64,000 bases of DNA from assembly GCA_936432065.2 (NCBI GenBank), contig OW386285.2:184326301-184390300 (forward strand), written 5' to 3'. The position numbers and the translations under genes were made by a program. The stretch is from Rutpela maculata (lineage: Eukaryota > Arthropoda > Insecta > Coleoptera > Cerambycidae). The notes under the pieces were generated by a model. It did not search any database and had not been told where the DNA came from. It saw only the letters and a program-made list of their open reading frames with translations. Positions 22,625 through 34,515 of this stretch are shown in pieces; positions within the stretch are counted from its first letter, which is position 1, and each line of letters starts with the position of its first letter.

Positions 22625-25508
22625 TTAATTCCACCTGTGCGCCTGATCAAAGTACTCACCTAGTGAGTAATAAGCTTCGTTTTGAAGTTTAGCTCTACCT
22701 AACTCTTTTAACGGCCGATGGAGATTATTATATATATTGCTACAGGTGTATTTTGGGCTTTTTTTAAAAGTACTTAGGTTGAACTGGTCTATTTGAATAT
22801 TTGTGTTATTTCGTGTAGTGTAGTTGTGAATATCATTCCTGTGACTATATAACTCTGGCTTTAGCTTGGTGAACATTACTGCTTCTAATATGAGGCTGCT
22901 TGGTAAAGTTAATATTTTGTTATCTTTAAAAGTAGATTTACAAGACTCTCTTGGTGATAGCCCAAAAATTATTCTTATAATTCGTTTTTGTAAAATAAAG
23001 ACTCTGTTCCAATCAGTTCCCTGTCCCCAATATATGATTAAGTATTTTAGATGTGGATAAATTAATGCATAGTAAACATTAATCAGATATTTTCGATCTA
23101 AAAAGGATTTGAGGTTTCTAATGGCGAAATATCCACTGTTGAGTTTACTCACAACATTGTCAATATGATTTGACCATGATAGTGTCTCATCTATTGTAAT
23201 GCCTAGGAACTTAGTATGTTTTGACGGTGATATTATTTTTTGATTTATGAGAAGCTTTATTGGTTCTATTACTTTTTTTTTATGAAATGTGATATATGTG
23301 GTTTTAGATACATTAACTATTAATTTATTTCTAATACACCATTCCTCGAATCTGATGAGTAGATTCGTTGCGTTTTTATGAAGAGTCTCTAGAGATGTGG
23401 CTGATATCAGTAAACTTACATCATCAGCGAACATGACTAGGAGTGAGTCTGGGTTCCTCATATGTGCATCTAGGTCATTGATAAAAATTGTAAATAGTAA
23501 TGGAGACAGCGCCGCTCCTTGTGGAGCACCGAGATTCATTTCCCGACTGTGAGAGGTACTATCATCTAATTTAACAAATACCTTGCGATTTTTTAAAAAT
23601 GATTCTATCCAGCCATTTAACTGGCCTCTAATTCCTATTTTATGGAGTTTGTCTATTAAGGAGTCCGGAATTACACAATCAAATGCTTTTGTTAAGTCAA
23701 AGAAAAGGCCTAGGACAAATTTGTTTTTATCCAATCCTTCATATATAAATTGCAGAACGTCATAAGTGGCAGTATTTGTTGAGTAATTGTGTCTAAATCC
23801 ATGTTGTCTTGAACTAAGTATCTTGTAGTTTTCTAAAAATGTCGTAATTCTATTGTGTATAATTTTTTCTAAGATTTTACTAAAGATAGACACCAGTGTA
23901 ATAGGTCGAAAGTTTTCAATTAATTCATGGCTTCCTTGCTTAAAAATGGGAATGATAGAAGCTATTTTCCATTTATTGGGAAATGTGCTTGTTCTAATTG
24001 CTAGGTTATATATGTAACAAAGGGGTTCTATTATAATTTCTAAGCAGGATTTCACTACAGAGATTGGGACACCGTCTGGTCCGCTAGATTTTTTATTGGG
24101 CATTATGTTTATTACATCTCTGATTTCTTGAGTAGTTATGTCGTCAATAAAAATTGAATGCAATATTCCATTTATTTCACTGTTGTCATAATCAAGGACC
24201 AGGAAGTGATTGTACAGAGTAGTTTCAGCAACCGTTGTGAAGTATTCACAGAATGCTTCACACAGTTCAATGGGATTATCGATTGTATTTCCTGAGATAT
24301 TTAATGAGCTAATTGTGGGTGATATTTTCTTATGATCTAATTTGTCATTAACTATTTTCCAAACCTCTTTACATGTTATATTTGCCTTTGAGATCTTTGA
24401 GTTATAATAGTCTCGTTTCTTTGTATTTATCATGTTAGTAAATAATCGCTTAGCATTCTTATAATTACTTGTGATTTCATTATTGTTCAAAGACTTACTT
24501 AGCCAATATAAATCTCTTAGTTCACTACTTTTTAACTTCACCTCCTCGTCTACCCATTCTGATTCCTTAAACTCATTATTTTTTTTGACATTAATTATGG
24601 GGCAAGCAGTGTCAAAGCAAAAATAGAATATTTCCCAGAAGTAACCAAATGCATCATTTGTATTGTTAAAATTATATACATTATTGAAATCAGAATTTAA
24701 TAATAAATCGTACAACGACGTTAAGTTGTGTTGACTGAATATTCTTATTTTTGTTAATTTGTCTTTAGGTTTGTTAGGTAGAGTTATTTGATCAAGAGTA
24801 CAAGTGGACATCTGTACTTTGTGATCTGAAAGGTCAATGTCCAGGTTTTGTCCAGCAAATTTTTTTATGTTAGTAGTTATATAATCAATAGCTGTTGCCG
24901 AGCCATTTATTTCACGTGTTGGCTCAATTGGTAAAGTGTTTTTTAAGTCAAAGCTGGCAAACAGATCCATAAGTAATCCTCTCTCTTTACTTGATTGTAG
25001 ATGATCTATGTTGAAGTCACCACAAAGGATCATATATTGACAGGATTTACTTACACACAACAACGCTTCATTTATTATATTTAAGAAGGAGTCTACTGGT
25101 GCCACCGGTGACCGATATGCACACACAATTGCAATCTTTGAGTACCTAGTATTTATACTTACGGCACTGACTTCGCATGTAAAATCAACACTTTTCACAT
25201 TAATGGATTTGACCTTTTGTGCTTGTATCTTGTTGCTACAATAGATAGCTACACCTCCGTGTATTCCAGTTGTCCTGCAGTGCTTGACTGACTAATAAGT
25301 AGCCTTCGATTTTTGTTCTTTGTGCTTGCGGTTGTTTTAGCCAGTGCTCGGATACACAAACAATGTCTGGTTTTTCAGTTTGAAGAATTAGCTCTAAATT
25401 AGAGATTTTGTTTGCTAAGCATTGAATATTTGTATGTAGTAGTTTTATGTGTAACGATTCTGTCTCTTTCGATATCCTCTGTACTGCTGGGTATTTTGTT
25501 CTTTCCAA
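22625..25508 (-). pseudogene. CR1-like ORF2: endonuclease and reverse transcriptase, one frameshift
   Basis: From the ATG near 25508 the endonuclease reads LLHTNIQCLANK and VCVSEHWLKQ. The frame breaks near 25270-25290 and resumes as GIHGGVAIYCSN. Then GDFNID, TAIDYITTN and LSDHKVQ complete the endonuclease. The RT has NKKSSGPDGVPISVV, FDLTKAFDCVIPD, GAPQGAALSPLLF and the catalytic FADDVSLL. The C-terminal domain ends at QAHRWN. From 25198 down to 22625 the frame is open for 857 codons. One indel is the only visible defect. Confidence 0.9.
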
Positions 25509-26567
25509 TGGAAGTTTTTTGCATGTTGTGAATGATCGGATGGTTGTTTGGGAGTATATTTATCAATATAAGAGCCTTCGGGCCAGAAGTCAGGTGACAG
25601 ATATTCTTTTTCTAAGAAATCTGGGACTCCTAATTTAAAAGCGGCACTTTTTGGATTTCTGAATTTAGATTTTAGTTTCTCACATTTGTATAAGTGTTCA
25701 TAATCTTGATTTAAACAACATGTTATGTCCTGTGGTGAGGTTTCGACATCTAAATTTGACAAATAGATCCATGATATTTTAGCCAGCCTTTCTCCAATAT
25801 TAGTGTTAGCAACTTTCAGATTAGGTTTATTTGGACCAGTGCAGATTTTTCCTGTCTTCTTAGCATGCTCATTATTCGTGTCTATACTAGCTCTTTGTGG
25901 TTCCTTACACGAGGATGATGAGGCGGCATAATTTTCCTGTGATTTTGAATTTATAATACGCGGATTCTGTTCGTTTACTTGTTTTTCACGTGTGAGTATT
26001 TGTGCTTCCTTTCTCTGATCTCGTTGAATATTACCGTTGTTTACCAAGCTTGATGGCGCTAACTTTAGTTTTAAGGTTGATATTTCTGTTTCCAGCATCT
26101 TAAATTTATCTGCGAATTCACATTTTAGCTTCTCATAAATAGAGGAAACAAGTGTACCCTCATCAGACCACATATTGGTTGTTTGCATATTTTTAGGTTG
26201 TTGATCTTTTTCAGTCAGCAGTTTAATCATATCTTTATTTGATTCAGTAAGATTGATGATAGATGTATTTATATCACTAGTTTTAGCTCGCAAACTTTTT
26301 TCCAAGCTATTTAGGAGTCGTTGTACTTCATTATTAATTGCTTTAATGATTATGTCGTTTAACTCTTTGCCATCTATTTGCCCTGAGCTTGTTGAGAATT
26401 TAGGAAGCTCCTTAGATATACAGTCTTTACACCAGTAGATAACACTTCTTCTTTTTAATGCCACTGCTCTTACCTCTGTTGATGATAGATTCGCACACTC
26501 CTTGCATAGTTTCTTATTACAGTGATCACATTGAGCTAGGGGCTCATCTTTAGTTTCAGTTTTATTA
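25445..26567 (-). pseudogene. CR1-like ORF1 with PHD-type finger, N-terminus missing
   Basis: The frame is open from the 5' truncation at 26567 to the stop at 25445. The visible N-terminus reads KDEPLAQCDHCNKKLCKECA and then CKDC, the finger seen in the LINE at 316-5010, but the first cysteine pair and the start codon are outside the insertion. A first internal ATG lies near 26464. A Ser/Asn/Lys-rich middle follows, then FKLGVPDFLEKEYLSPDFWP, the conserved C-terminal pattern. It overlaps ORF2 by about 64 bases. Confidence 0.85.
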
Positions 26568-27193
26568 CGTTAGCGTGAGCGCTGTCGCTTGTATGGTCTG
26601 AAAGCCATTACCTTGATTGGGGAAGGCACGATTCTTATCTTGAGAATTTTGTATAACCAATTCTGTTAAATAAACGGATTCTTTGAACTATTGTTTCTTA
26701 ATTGATCTTGAGGCTTGTTGACGGTCTATAATCCCTGGAACTTTCGTATAGAAAGCCGGATGTGTCGAGTTAATTCACATTAACTTTCGACCTTCTGGTT
26801 GCTTTACGGAGGTTTGATAGGGATTTTTTATGCGTTTTTTGAGAAATAGATTCCGTCATTAACAGACCAAAACGTGGTTTCCATGTACAAAAATTAATCC
26901 CTCCGCAGAGAAATTCTTTGGTTGGAATTATTTTATGAAAAAATTCAGGAAATTGAGAGGTACCTAAACCCCTAACGAGGGAATTCAGGTCCAGAGAGAG
27001 CGTCATTTCCGATCTGTGGTAGTGCAGCCTTGGTCCATTATTCGGCTATCGAAGTGCATCTTATCTCGAACCCGCCTGGGAGGTGGAAGAACGGGGTAAT
27101 ACGCGACTGGCGCCCCCTGAGAAATAAATTGGTGTCGCGTCATTTTGACGCCCGGTAGTGCGTTCTTCTATATTAACACCAAACTATTTCAAA
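26568..27193 (+). repeat. Right part of ~845 bp repeat, copy B, joined to a 118 bp unit
   Basis: 26568-27171 continues copy B and contains the uninterrupted version of the site used by the LINE in copy A (26630-26650). The TGGTGTCGCGTC motif is at 27130-27141. From 27173 the sequence TTAACACCAAACTATTTC matches the 118 bp unit seen at 33389 and 33508. Confidence 0.85.
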
Positions 27194-27296
27194 ACGGTTG
27201 TAGATTGTAGATTGTTTAAGGGGTCGCTTGGCCCTGGGTTGGCCTTTCTTCACCTAGACCTAAAAGGTCTTTTGTGATTTACCCTGCATCTAGTTG

Positions 27297-30200
27297 TTAC
27301 CCAGGATTCCAAGACTTTTTGCAAAGCTTGCGATTTTCCTGGGGGCTAATTTCCCTGTTTTCAGGCGTTAATTCCGCCTGTTCTAGGTACTTTAGCCTAA
27401 TACGGATTAACACCTTGCATTCACAAAGTATATGTTCCACAGTTTCGGTTGCAGCTTCACAGTATCTGCATTTGTCATCTTCTGCCATGCCCATGTTCTT
27501 GAGATGGTATCTCAAGGGGCAATGGCCAGTTAGAAGGCCTGTGATCAGCCTTAAATCGGACTTTTCCAGTTCGAGAAGCCTTGTGGCATTCTTTGTAGAA
27601 TAGGTTATAAACCTTTTTGCTTGTTTTTGTCCTGGAGTGTTCCTCCAGTAGGACTCTTTTTGTTCCTTTTCCCATTTTAGGACCTCCTCCGTTATGTGTC
27701 CCCTGGATAGGCCACAGAACGGTTCGGGTCCAAAAAACGGGGCTTCAGCCCCTTTTCTTGCGAGGTTATCAGCTAATTCGTTGCCTTCTATCCCCTCATG
27801 CCCTGGCACCCACATCAAGGTAACCTTGTTGTTTTTTGCCAGTTGCTTCAGGGATTGTCTGCATTCCCAGGCAATTTTTGACTCAAAGGTATATGACCTG
27901 AGAGCCTTTAATGCTGCCTGACTATCTGAAAGTATATAGATCTTTGCCCTTCGAGTGCCTCTATTTAGGCATTCCTGGGCGCATAGATCTATAGCATAAA
28001 TTTCTGCTTGGAAGATGGTTGGGGTGTTACCAAAGGCTTTAGATAGCCTGCATTTAGGCCCTGCTACGCCCACACCAACCCCTTCATCCATCTTGGATCC
28101 GTCTGTGTACCAGATGTTTGACTCTTTCTCCAACCGCAATGCTCCGGCCCTGCCCGCCTGACGGCTTTCAATCAGCACATCAAACGGGCAGTCAAAGTCA
28201 TATTTGATTGGCATTGAGTCAGTGGGTTTGGTCATGGATTCGAATTGGATTAACTCCAGAATCCTTAAGTGACCAACCAGGTCGCCTGGTCTGAATTTAA
28301 GTGCTTGATGCAGCCTTAAGGCACTAAGTGCTGCCTCCTTCCTCACATGCAAATGCAGAGGAAGTAAGTCCAGCATTGCCTCCATAGCTGCTGTGGGACA
28401 CGAGCGCATTGCTCCTGTAGTCCCTAGACAGGCAAGGCGTTGCAATTTCTGCAACTTTCCTTGTGCTACTTTTTCTTCTGTTTTGGCCACCATATTCATG
28501 ATGCGTAGGTAACCATAGGTCTCACAACCGATAGGTATGACCAATGTATCATTTTCGGCTTTAGACCCCAAGTCTTACCAAACAGCCTACGGCACGTCCA
28601 AATGGCCGTTGTTGCCTTGGTAAGTGTCCTTTCTAAATGTGAGTTCCAGGTGAGTTTTTGGTCCAGAATTACTCCTAGATACTTGACCTCACTGGAAAAG
28701 GTCAGTACTGTTCCATTCAACATAGGAGCTCTCAAGTTGAGTTTTCTCCTTTTGGTGAATGGAACAATAACTGTTTTGCTCGGATTGACACTAAGACCCT
28801 CTGACGAGCACCATTTGGATATTATGTTTAGGGCAATTTGCATGTGGTTTCAGATCATAACCTCATGCCTGCCCCTGACAGTAACGACCAGGTCATCAGC
28901 GTAGCCCTGAACGTTGAAGCCATAATTGCTCAGCTTATAGAGGAGATCGTCGACCACCATTGACCACAGCAAGGGCGATAAGACTCCACCTTGTGGACAG
29001 CCCCTAACTGCAGTCACGGTGCCCGACTCACCCCCCATATCTGTGGTAATTATTCTGCTTCTTAGCATGGATTGTATCCATTTGATTGTTGTGTGTTGTT
29101 TTTCCGCGGCTCTTTGTATGGATTCATAGGAGGTATTATCAAAAGCACCCTCTATATCTATGAAAGCACACAGAGCCAGTTCCTTGGCAGTAAATGTCTT
29201 TTCGATGCCTTTAACCAGGCCATGTAGAGCATTTATTGTTGATTTGCCAGGTTGTTAGGCAAATTGTTTCGAGTGAAGCGGTTTCACTGTAATGATTTTG
29301 CTTCTAATCTGTTGATCTAATATTTTCTCCATTGTCTTAAAGAGAAAAGAGGTTAAGCTGATGGGGCGATAAGATTTTGGCTCGTCTGGTGGACGTCTGC
29401 CTATCTTTGGGATAAACGCCACCTTAACTTCCCTCCAAGCTTGGGGAATATACCCAAGAGTGTAGCTTGCTATGAATATGCTTCTCAGGCATGGGATAAG
29501 TTCCTCAATTCCATGTTGAAGCAGGGCAGGAAAAATACCGTCCCTGCCCGGTGATTTAAAGGGCTTGAAGGTCGATACCGCCCATTTAATTCTACTAGGG
29601 GTGAATATTTTTCCAGCTAGCCTTTTGCCTTCCCTGGTAGGACGATGTGCATCCTCTTCCAGGGAGGCCTGTGGAAGTTCACCTTCGATTACATGGGAGC
29701 CAGGGAAGTGAGTACCTAAAAGTACTCTTATGTTTTCCTGCTGACTCTCTGTATGTTGGCCATCGGGCTTTTTGAGTAGCCCTATTCCATTTGAGTGGTC
29801 TTTTGCAAGGACTTTTTGGAGATGGACTGCTGGGGCTAATTCATCTATCCCCTCGCAGAACTGTCTCCATGATCTTCTTTTAGACCTTCTTAATTCTTTG
29901 TTGTACTCCGTGAGGGCTTTTTTATAGTCACCTCTAGTATTATTGTTTGTGCTGCCCCACATATGATGGTGCGCATTGGCGTCGCTACCGATGATGTAGT
30001 GTTTGTTTCTCCTCTTGCACCAGTTGATGAGGCTCTTACCTTCCTCTGGAAATGGACTTCGGTCTTCACCTGGAAAGTAGGCCGAGGCCACTATGATCTG
30101 CCTTTTTCCTCTTTCCGTAGGCACATCCACCGCTGCTGCAACTAAGTCTCTTATTATAAACTCTGAAAGGAGAACAAAATTAGTGTTTTTATCGAACAGC

Positions 30201-30409
30201 AGAGCTGCTCTAGGGTTTTCATGCAAAGTATAATAAATTAACTTACATGATTGTGTGGGGAGTCCTTTGATATGTCCTCTAAATACCCAGGGCTCTTGGA
30301 TTAGCCCTATGTTGATTTTCCCCCTAATAAAACTCCTGCTAAGCACGCTCGAGGCTGCTTTTGCATGGTGGAGATTTATTTGGAGGAACTTCAAATTGTT
30401 GGGGGTCAT
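27297..30409 (-). pseudogene. LOA-like ORF2: truncated endonuclease, RT and RNase H, with stops
   Basis: From 30409 the endonuclease begins LKFLQINLHHAKAASSVL and IQEPWV, with GSDANAHHHMWGS. It then jumps directly to the RT-upstream linker (DYKKALTEYNKEL), so about half of the endonuclease is missing. The RT shows FKSPGRDGIFP, YRPISLTS, an in-frame stop near 29253, IDIEGAFDNTSYE, GCPQGGVLSPL and YADDLVV, then another stop near 28850 and a frame change near 28500-28570. RNase H follows: WYTDGSKMDEGVG, QAEIYAI, LSDSQAALKAL and GHEGIEGNELAD. A Cys/His motif CRYCEAATETVEHILCEC closes the protein. Confidence 0.9.
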
Positions 30410-30594
30410 TTTGGCGGCTTGGGGCCCTTTTGGTGGCCTTTTTTGCCTGTCTCCTTGCCCTTACCTGTGTAAGGCTTGACATTAGACCCTGGTACACCTT
30501 CCGGCAAGGCACTGTTATTACCTTCATCCTCGGGCTTACCTGTGGGTCCGCTGGAATCTTCCCTAGGATCGTCCTGTTTTTCAGGTGTTTTCCT

Positions 30595-31761
30595 TTAGGA
30601 AGTGCCAGCTTGGTCTTGGGCTTTCTTAGGATTTTTGCTCCTCGTCTTCAGCTGTAGCTGACTGAACTTGTAGCTAATCCTATAGCCCTTCTTTTTTAGT
30701 TTCTCGACAGACTGTAAGTCTGCCGATAAAATTAATTCTACTGTGGGGCCTTTGGTTTCCCTTCTGAGCACCCTCCAGTTGGAACAGTTGAGGCCTAAAT
30801 TTTGTACCTCAAAAAGCTTCAGGATTTTCTCATTCGAGTAGTCCTGACTGCCAGGTGGTAGATGCGCCACCAGGATTTCTGTGTGAGGCATTTCTGCCTC
30901 TTCAGCTACCCTTAGTGACGCATTTTCCCAAGGCTTTAGCTCACTTATTATGCTTTTTAGCCACTGAATTGTGGCTTTATCAGCACAAATGAGCGCCAGC
31001 CAACCTGGCCTGAAATGAGAGCTATAGAACTGAGGCGCTATGGTAGCCTCTTTGTTCAACTCTAACATTTTGTCCAGGAGTGCTTCCTGGATTATATTCA
31101 TCTGCTCCACAGTCAACAGTTCTTCTGGGAAGTTGGTGGAGAGAATTCCAACCCTGGTGCCCCCAGCAACTTGGTTGTAGGAGGGCCTTGTGGCAGGAGT
31201 GGAGGGCCCTGGTGTGGCCCTTTCTTTTGTTTTTGTCCGCTTGTGCGGATTTCCTTCTGGGGTGTTTTCCTCTGAACGGACACTTTTCGGTCCTTTTCCA
31301 GAGCTTGCAGCCCCTGTATTTGAAGGCTTCGAAGCCTGTAGCCAGGCTTCGTCTTTAGGCACGCCCTTTGCCAACAGGTATTTGAACCTTTTCCTTGCGG
31401 CTCCGCCCAACTTTACCTTTGGCTCCTGAAGTTTTAGAGCCTGTAGGGTTTGGTCGAGTTCGTCACCGCTGCTTTGGAGGAGAGCTTCCTCTGATTGGTC
31501 AGGACCTAGAGTACCCTGTTCCGTAGGCTCTGCAGCTTTTGTTGGTACAATTGGGGGTGTACTAGCCCCTTGGTTTTGGTTGTCACTGGTCTCCATATTA
31601 GTCCCACGAGTAGCGGAGGAAGAGTAGTTTACCTGAGGCAGTGCCCCGCATACCCCAGGCAGACGTTTGTTTAAACCAGGGTGCGTCAGGTGCCCTGGAG
31701 TCCGCATAATCTCGACTAAGCTTCCCCTTAGCCATGCAGTCCTCGGCTTATGCTGTTCCAC
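30595..31761 (-). CDS. LOA-like ORF1 with DUF4780-like domain
   Basis: An open frame of 388 codons; METSDNQNQ at about residue 55 is an alternative start. The N-terminal half is Pro/Ser/Thr/Glu-rich. The C-terminal ~160 residues (SHFRPGWLALICADKATIQW, LKPWENASL, EILVAHLPPG, NLGLNCSNWRVL) fit DUF4780, found in ORF1 of LOA-type LINEs and thought to bind RNA. The frame is unbroken, whereas ORF2 is not. It lies upstream of ORF2 by about 185 bases on the minus strand. It could still be expressed, but the element cannot move by itself. Confidence 0.8.
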   Translation of the reverse strand: MEQHKPRTAWLRGSLVEIMRTPGHLTHPGLNKRLPGVCGALPQVNYSSSATRGTNMETSDNQNQGASTPPIVPTKAAEPTEQGTLGPDQSEEALLQSSGDELDQTLQALKLQEPKVKLGGAARKRFKYLLAKGVPKDEAWLQASKPSNTGAASSGKGPKSVRSEENTPEGNPHKRTKTKERATPGPSTPATRPSYNQVAGGTRVGILSTNFPEELLTVEQMNIIQEALLDKMLELNKEATIAPQFYSSHFRPGWLALICADKATIQWLKSIISELKPWENASLRVAEEAEMPHTEILVAHLPPGSQDYSNEKILKLFEVQNLGLNCSNWRVLRRETKGPTVELILSADLQSVEKLKKKGYRISYKFSQLQLKTRSKNPKKAQDQAGTS

Positions 31762-32025
31762 CTTGACTTGGGGGGAGTTTTATTGTGGCTCCCATCCACT
31801 TGGTCGGCTGGTTAAGGCAGACCCCCCACGTAGAGCAAGTATTCCTCAGCAACCACCCACTTGCTCTACACGGTTTATACCAGGTAGGTTTCCACGGCTG
31901 AGACAAAGTTCCCGCGCGCCCGACCCATCAGATTCTGAAAGATCAGATGCCCCCGGCGCCCGAGGGCTGTGCCCCTGCCTCCACGCTCTTGGTCCTGGTA
32001 TAGCTTCAGGACGGTTATCTATAAA

Positions 32026-33306
32026 GGCCATGGCAGGTTAAGATAAGTGTCCGTGCCTTTGCAACCTTTTTGCGTGTGGTTCCTTCCAGGGATGTATCTT
32101 TGCGAAGGATACTACCACAAAAAGTTTTGACCTCAAAAACTTCATAATATCTGGGAAAAATTTTTTTTTTGAAAATCCGAAAAAATTTTTTTTTTCTTAA
32201 TCAAGTGAACCAATTTGTTTGTATTTCACATATATTGTAAATATACTCAAGACAATTTATTATTGATATTTTCATGAAATTTTTTCACGAAGAAAACAAA
32301 AATTGATGCTTTTGAATTTTTTGAAAAATGTATATACGTACTTACACGTTAGCGACCACCTCTATTTTTTTACTAATTATACACCATACAATAAGCTATA
32401 ACATATATTTTTTACAAAAGTCTATCGAAGGGGTAACGTAGTCAAATTGGCAAAGATAATGTTACGTGCTTACACCCCCCTTAGTAAACACCCTGTATCG
32501 TGGGTTCGGAAATTATAACACCAGGGTAACGCTAAACAATAATATATTTACTTACGTACTAATTGCAACAAATAAAGAAAAATAGTATAAATTGGTTAGA
32601 AACTCGATATATTAATAAATATATAAATGGATAACAACTGTTTGGATTATATGTATTGAAAATTTTTTGGAGCAGCCTACGTATTTTTTTGAAATAATGA
32701 GATGTATTTTTCACAATACATACATTTTCTACAAAGCTCCATCGAAATGGTAATACATAGAAAAAATTATGTGTTTAATAATAAGAATACATAATAAAAA
32801 AACATGTTACGCTAATGATATAATATGATAATATTAATCGTCTTCATCACTGTCCTCATTTATTGTAACACTGATATCTTCTGCGAATAATTCAGACAGT
32901 TTTATTGATCATTTCGGAATATTTCCGACCTTGCATATTATGATAAATCCATCTCTAAGTAACAGAAAACTAATTAATTTTTTTTAACTTAAACATGAAT
33001 TTCATATGCAAGGTTTCTCGATGATATTCCGAAACCATTAGTAAAACTGTTCGCAAAAGATATCAGTGATACAATAAATGAGGACAGTGATGAAGACAAC
33101 TAATATTATCATATTATCATATATCATACCTTGTTTTTTTATTATGTATCCTTTGGATTTTCAAAAAAAAAATTTTTCCCAGATATTATGAAGTTCTGAG
33201 GTCAAAACTTTTTGTGGTAGTATCTTACGCAAAGATACATCACTGGAAGATACCACACGCAAAAAGGTTACAAAGGCACGGACACTTATTTTAACCTGCC
33301 ATGGCC
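32026..33306. mobile_element. Foldback DNA element, ~1.28 kb
   Basis: Terminal inverted repeats begin GGCCATGGCAGGTTAA and extend about 160 bases (32026-32185 versus 33170-33306) with few mismatches. A second, inner inverted pair lies at about 32812-32940 and 33003-33112. The left arm has ~600 bp with no mirror on the right. It interrupts the 118 bp repeat unit (CTATAAA before, TTTATG after). Because AAA/TTT can belong to the termini, I cannot assign a target duplication or superfamily. No transposase is seen. Confidence 0.8.
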
Positions 33307-33550
33307 TTTATGTACAATCACCCGAAAACGTAATTAGTCACCAAATAATTAGATTTGTTCATAGAATGATAGATCTGTCACCAACTTGTTAACACCAAAC
33401 TATTTCAAAACGATTATCTATAAATTTATGAACAATCACCCGAAAACGTAATTAGTCATAAAATAATTAGATTCGTTCAAAGAATGATAGATCTGTCATC
33501 AACTTGTTAACACCAAACTATTTCAAAACGATTATCTATAAGTTTATGGC
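33307..33550 (+). repeat. 118 bp tandem repeat units
   Basis: CAATCACCCGAAAACGTAAT starts at 33315 and again at 33433, giving a period of 118. The unit includes AGAATGATAGATCTGTCA and TTAACACCAAACTATTTC. Pieces of the same unit occur at 20741-20826 and 27173-27199. Confidence 0.88.
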
Positions 33551-33752
33551 AATCAGATGATGATCTGCAATTGCTGTGGTGAGCAGGTATGTCTGTCCTA
33601 ATAGGAAGTTAAATAAATATACAAATTTCTTAAAACTTGTATTTATTAAAAATTTAAATATTATGAAAACTATGTACGTACATAACTAATGGTAAACTAA
33701 CGGTAACCTTAAACATAATAATTGAACAAAAAATTTAATTATGCGAAAGAAG

Positions 33753-34095
33753 TCACTGAATAATAAGAGCTGGCTTTGGTTTTGTGGGGCACCCTCTTTT
33801 TCTTTTTTGGCCAATAGGAACATTTTTTGCCTCAAGCGATGGACTTGCTAGTTTGAGACATTATATGTTTGCACATAAACTCTTTATAAAATGCAGGGCA
33901 GTTACATTTTCCATGTATCCACTCAATGTTTTGGGACAAAGTCACTTTCCATTTACTGAACAATTGTTTTTTGTACTCATTGAAGCCAGTCCAATTACTT
34001 TCAAAATCTTGGTTTTTTTCTGCCTTACCAGCAGGTACTTCATAATAATTGAAAGTATCATCGCCGAGCGTCAGAAATGAAATATTGCAACACAA
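33753..34095 (-). pseudogene. MULE-like transposase C-terminal remnant with SWIM zinc finger
   Basis: The minus strand encodes a SWIM-type finger, CNCPAFYKEFMCKHI (CxC...CxH), then breaks frame near 33845. It continues with an AKNVPIGQKRKRG-like tail and a Lys/Pro-rich end stopping at 33753. SWIM fingers plus this tail are common at the C-terminus of Mutator-like transposases and related repeat-borne proteins in insects. The catalytic domain is absent. It could alternatively derive from a host SWIM protein, which I consider less likely. Confidence 0.65.
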
Positions 34096-34515
34096 AACAG
34101 TACACGTGACGAGTTAATAACTAAAGTAAATAAGAACATTGACCAAATTGCACGCGCCTATACTTCGAGGACTGATTGCAACATTCTTCGCATCACGCCA
34201 CTTTGGCCCCGCCTTCTATTGGATGCTGTTCCATTAATTTTGAAAAGAAAACTATAAAATTATTAACGAATCCTATTATTTTGATAACTAAACGAATAAA
34301 TTTTTGCTACTATGTGGGCTACAAAAACAGAATAAAACATACATCATGATAAGGTTCTGAAACATTTTATTTGGTGGCAGATCTATTATTTTGAGGACAT
34401 AGTTATTATTCCCGACAGATTAATTGGACATAAGTTACGATGATTATTCGTTATTTTGGATAAAAAAAATGTTATAAATTTGGATGCATATATTTGGAGA
34501 CACTTATGTTAATCT

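Larger units (their letters stand above)
22206..26567 (-). mobile_element. CR1-like LINE (PHD-type), slightly 5'-truncated, CGTTA target duplication
   Basis: The minus-strand element ends in an (ATT)n tail (22206-22237) and starts within the ORF1 zinc finger at 26567. CGTTA flanks it (22201-22205, 26568-26572); copy A of the host repeat shows the uninterrupted site at 241-250. It has only one visible frame change in ORF2, so it is a fairly recent insertion. It lacks the promoter region and the first ~15 ORF1 residues. Confidence 0.93.
27200..32010 (-). mobile_element. LOA/I-like LINE with RNase H, ACGGTT target duplication
   Basis: The tail on the minus strand is CTACAATCTACAA (27200-27215). 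ACGGTT flanks it at 27194-27199 and 32011-32016, inside a 118 bp repeat unit whose uninterrupted form is at 33405-33425. It has ORF1 with a DUF4780-like domain and ORF2 with endonuclease, RT and RNase H. Part of the endonuclease is deleted. Confidence 0.88.

Noticed and set aside
27274..31429. Plus-strand ORFs opposite the LOA-like LINE
   Set aside because: They are antisense to well-supported RT, RNase H and DUF4780-like coding sequence.
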